A DNA stretch of 33,813 nt, from assembly GCA_030682135.1 (NCBI GenBank), contig JAUXQT010000041.1:1-33813 (forward strand), in the 5' to 3' direction. Every line of letters starts with the position of its first letter. Position 1 is the first letter of the stretch. A program made the position numbers and the translations under genes. Below, piece after piece: positions 33,239 to 33,813 of the stretch. The notes beneath the pieces are model-generated. The model saw nothing but the letters and a program-made list of their open reading frames with translations, searched no databases and was not told where the DNA came from. This DNA is from Nitrospirota bacterium (GTDB lineage: Bacteria > Nitrospirota > Nitrospiria > Nitrospirales > Nitrospiraceae).

Positions 33239-33481
33239 ATGGGTATGACGCTCTATCTTCTTCGACAACAGCCAGCCGGTATTCCTGCATCGCTCTTTCA
33301 CCCTGGCGATGCAGATATGGATATCCTGTTTGTCGAGCAGGCAATCTCGACAGTCCCTTCTTCTGTGAAGGGAGTGGCTGTGACCGTCGAGAAAGACGTT
33401 GTCGGTTCTTCAGCTCCGACCATGACCTATGACGATCTTATTGAGCGTATCTTCTCATCGGAACATGTCATTGTGGTCTAG
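33239..33481 (+). CDS. DsrH/TusB-like protein
   Basis: 80 residues, 16 bases after the previous gene. MTLYLLRQQPAGIPASLF matches the short LYLLR opening of DsrH/TusB proteins, and the C-terminal MTYDDLIERIFSSEHVIVV is typical of the small subunit, with the residual YdDlv.li block. No Cys is present, so any sulfur-accepting residue found in some DsrH proteins is missing. ATG at 33239 is used; ATG at 33245 is an alternative, and neither has a strong ribosome site, so coupling with the upstream gene is probable. Confidence 0.7.
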   Translation: MGMTLYLLRQQPAGIPASLFHPGDADMDILFVEQAISTVPSSVKGVAVTVEKDVVGSSAPTMTYDDLIERIFSSEHVIVV

Positions 33482-33534
33482 GTTGTTTATGAACTCTTCT
33501 CCGAAGTTATGTGTGTCGTAATAAGAGTTCGTCG

Positions 33535-33568
33535 TAGGAGTAGTAGTAAGAGTAGTCTCTGTGGATAT
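33535..33568. promoter_or_regulatory. DnaA-trio-like tract next to a DnaA box
   Basis: Starting at 33535 the triplets are TAG GAG TAG TAG TAA GAG, then TAG (to 33555), four bases TCTC, and the box TGTGGATAT (33560-33568, eight of nine to consensus). Read away from the box, five of the seven triplets fit the DnaA-trio rule 3'-(G/A)A(T/A)-5'. This is the plan of the basal unwinding system known from Bacillus and others. Confidence 0.5.
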
Positions 33569-33766
33569 TGTGGACGGCGATCAAGTTGTTGATTCGTTAG
33601 ATTTTCTCGCACGCGGTCTTTGTGGAGAGACTTGGGGATTGACTCTGAGTAACCCCTGGATGCACAGTCAGCAACCTGTGTTGGTTTGAGTGATAGATCT
33701 TGGCTGGAATCGTCCGCGGGATGAAAAAAATAGAAACCGCGAAAGAAAACACTGCGAAGAACCAGG

Positions 33767-33786
33767 TTATCCACAGGTGTGAATAA
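33767..33786. promoter_or_regulatory. Pair of facing DnaA boxes
   Basis: TTATCCACA (33767-33775, perfect) and TGTGAATAA (33778-33786, eight of nine on the other strand) are separated by GG, forming a near-palindrome of two DnaA sites head to head. Confidence 0.6.
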
Positions 33787-33813
33787 GTCTGTGTATGAAG
33801 AATGATACAGAAA

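Larger units (their letters stand above)
33482..33813. other. Putative chromosomal origin region (oriC) to window end
   Basis: 332 bases without a credible gene and AT-richer than the rest. It contains several DnaA boxes, a DnaA-trio-like tract and an A-rich tract at 33721-33750. The gene dnaA itself would be expected just beyond the window, but it is not seen. If this sequence was linearised at dnaA, the window would be the end of the chromosome record. Confidence 0.6.

Noticed and set aside
1-33813. CRISPR arrays, tRNA and rRNA genes
   Set aside because: No regularly spaced direct repeats, no tRNA T-loop pattern with matching stems and no rRNA-like blocks were found on reading both strands.

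Overview
The window is GC-rich and tightly packed. Its mix of genes (an inorganic-carbon uptake locus, SelO, a large unknown envelope protein, DsrE-family sulfur-carrier-like proteins beside a putative origin) and its short palindromic intergenic repeats fit a Nitrospira-like, CO2-fixing, Gram-negative bacterium. That assignment is inferred from gene content and not proven. No rRNA, tRNA, CRISPR array or transposase was found.

Layout. (1) 1-9210, minus strand: a long, closely spaced gene train. In transcription order it runs: two tandem MpsC/DUF2294 proteins, a beta-carbonic anhydrase, SelO, a 1076-residue membrane protein of unknown function, two alpha/beta hydrolases with a 4-base overlap, a 55-residue zinc-ribbon-like protein, a HugZ/PNPOx-like protein and the 5' end of ettA. 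(2) 9211-9584: a divergent control region with a promoter candidate on each strand and a terminator-like hairpin just before the plus-strand operon. (3) 9585-18106, plus strand: dabB, a second dabB, an ND4/NuoN-like membrane subunit, dabA (zinc ligands C491, D493, H764, C779) and a PII-like protein. Regions 1 to 3 together place the DAB/Mps bicarbonate-uptake machinery, its MpsC partners, a carbonic anhydrase and a PII-type sensor back to back.

(4) 18184-28421: an accessory stretch cut into cassettes by palindromic repeats. It holds a small conserved protein, a VapBC-type toxin-antitoxin pair with a clear promoter/operator, a small lipoprotein divergent from a secreted esterase, an AT-rich Fic protein with its own promoter/operator array, and a 1723-residue protein joining a PD-(D/E)XK-type nuclease to a STAND-like NTPase (Avs-like antiphage candidate). 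Three well-preserved repeat copies each lie within about 10 bases after a stop codon.

(5) 28422-33813: a TPR protein and a duplicated ThyX-like protein (minus strand) diverge from hisS (plus strand) through two good sigma-70 promoters. Then come three small genes resembling DsrE, DsrF and DsrH (TusDCB-like), and finally a gene-free end with DnaA boxes and a DnaA-trio-like tract, probably the chromosomal origin next to dnaA.
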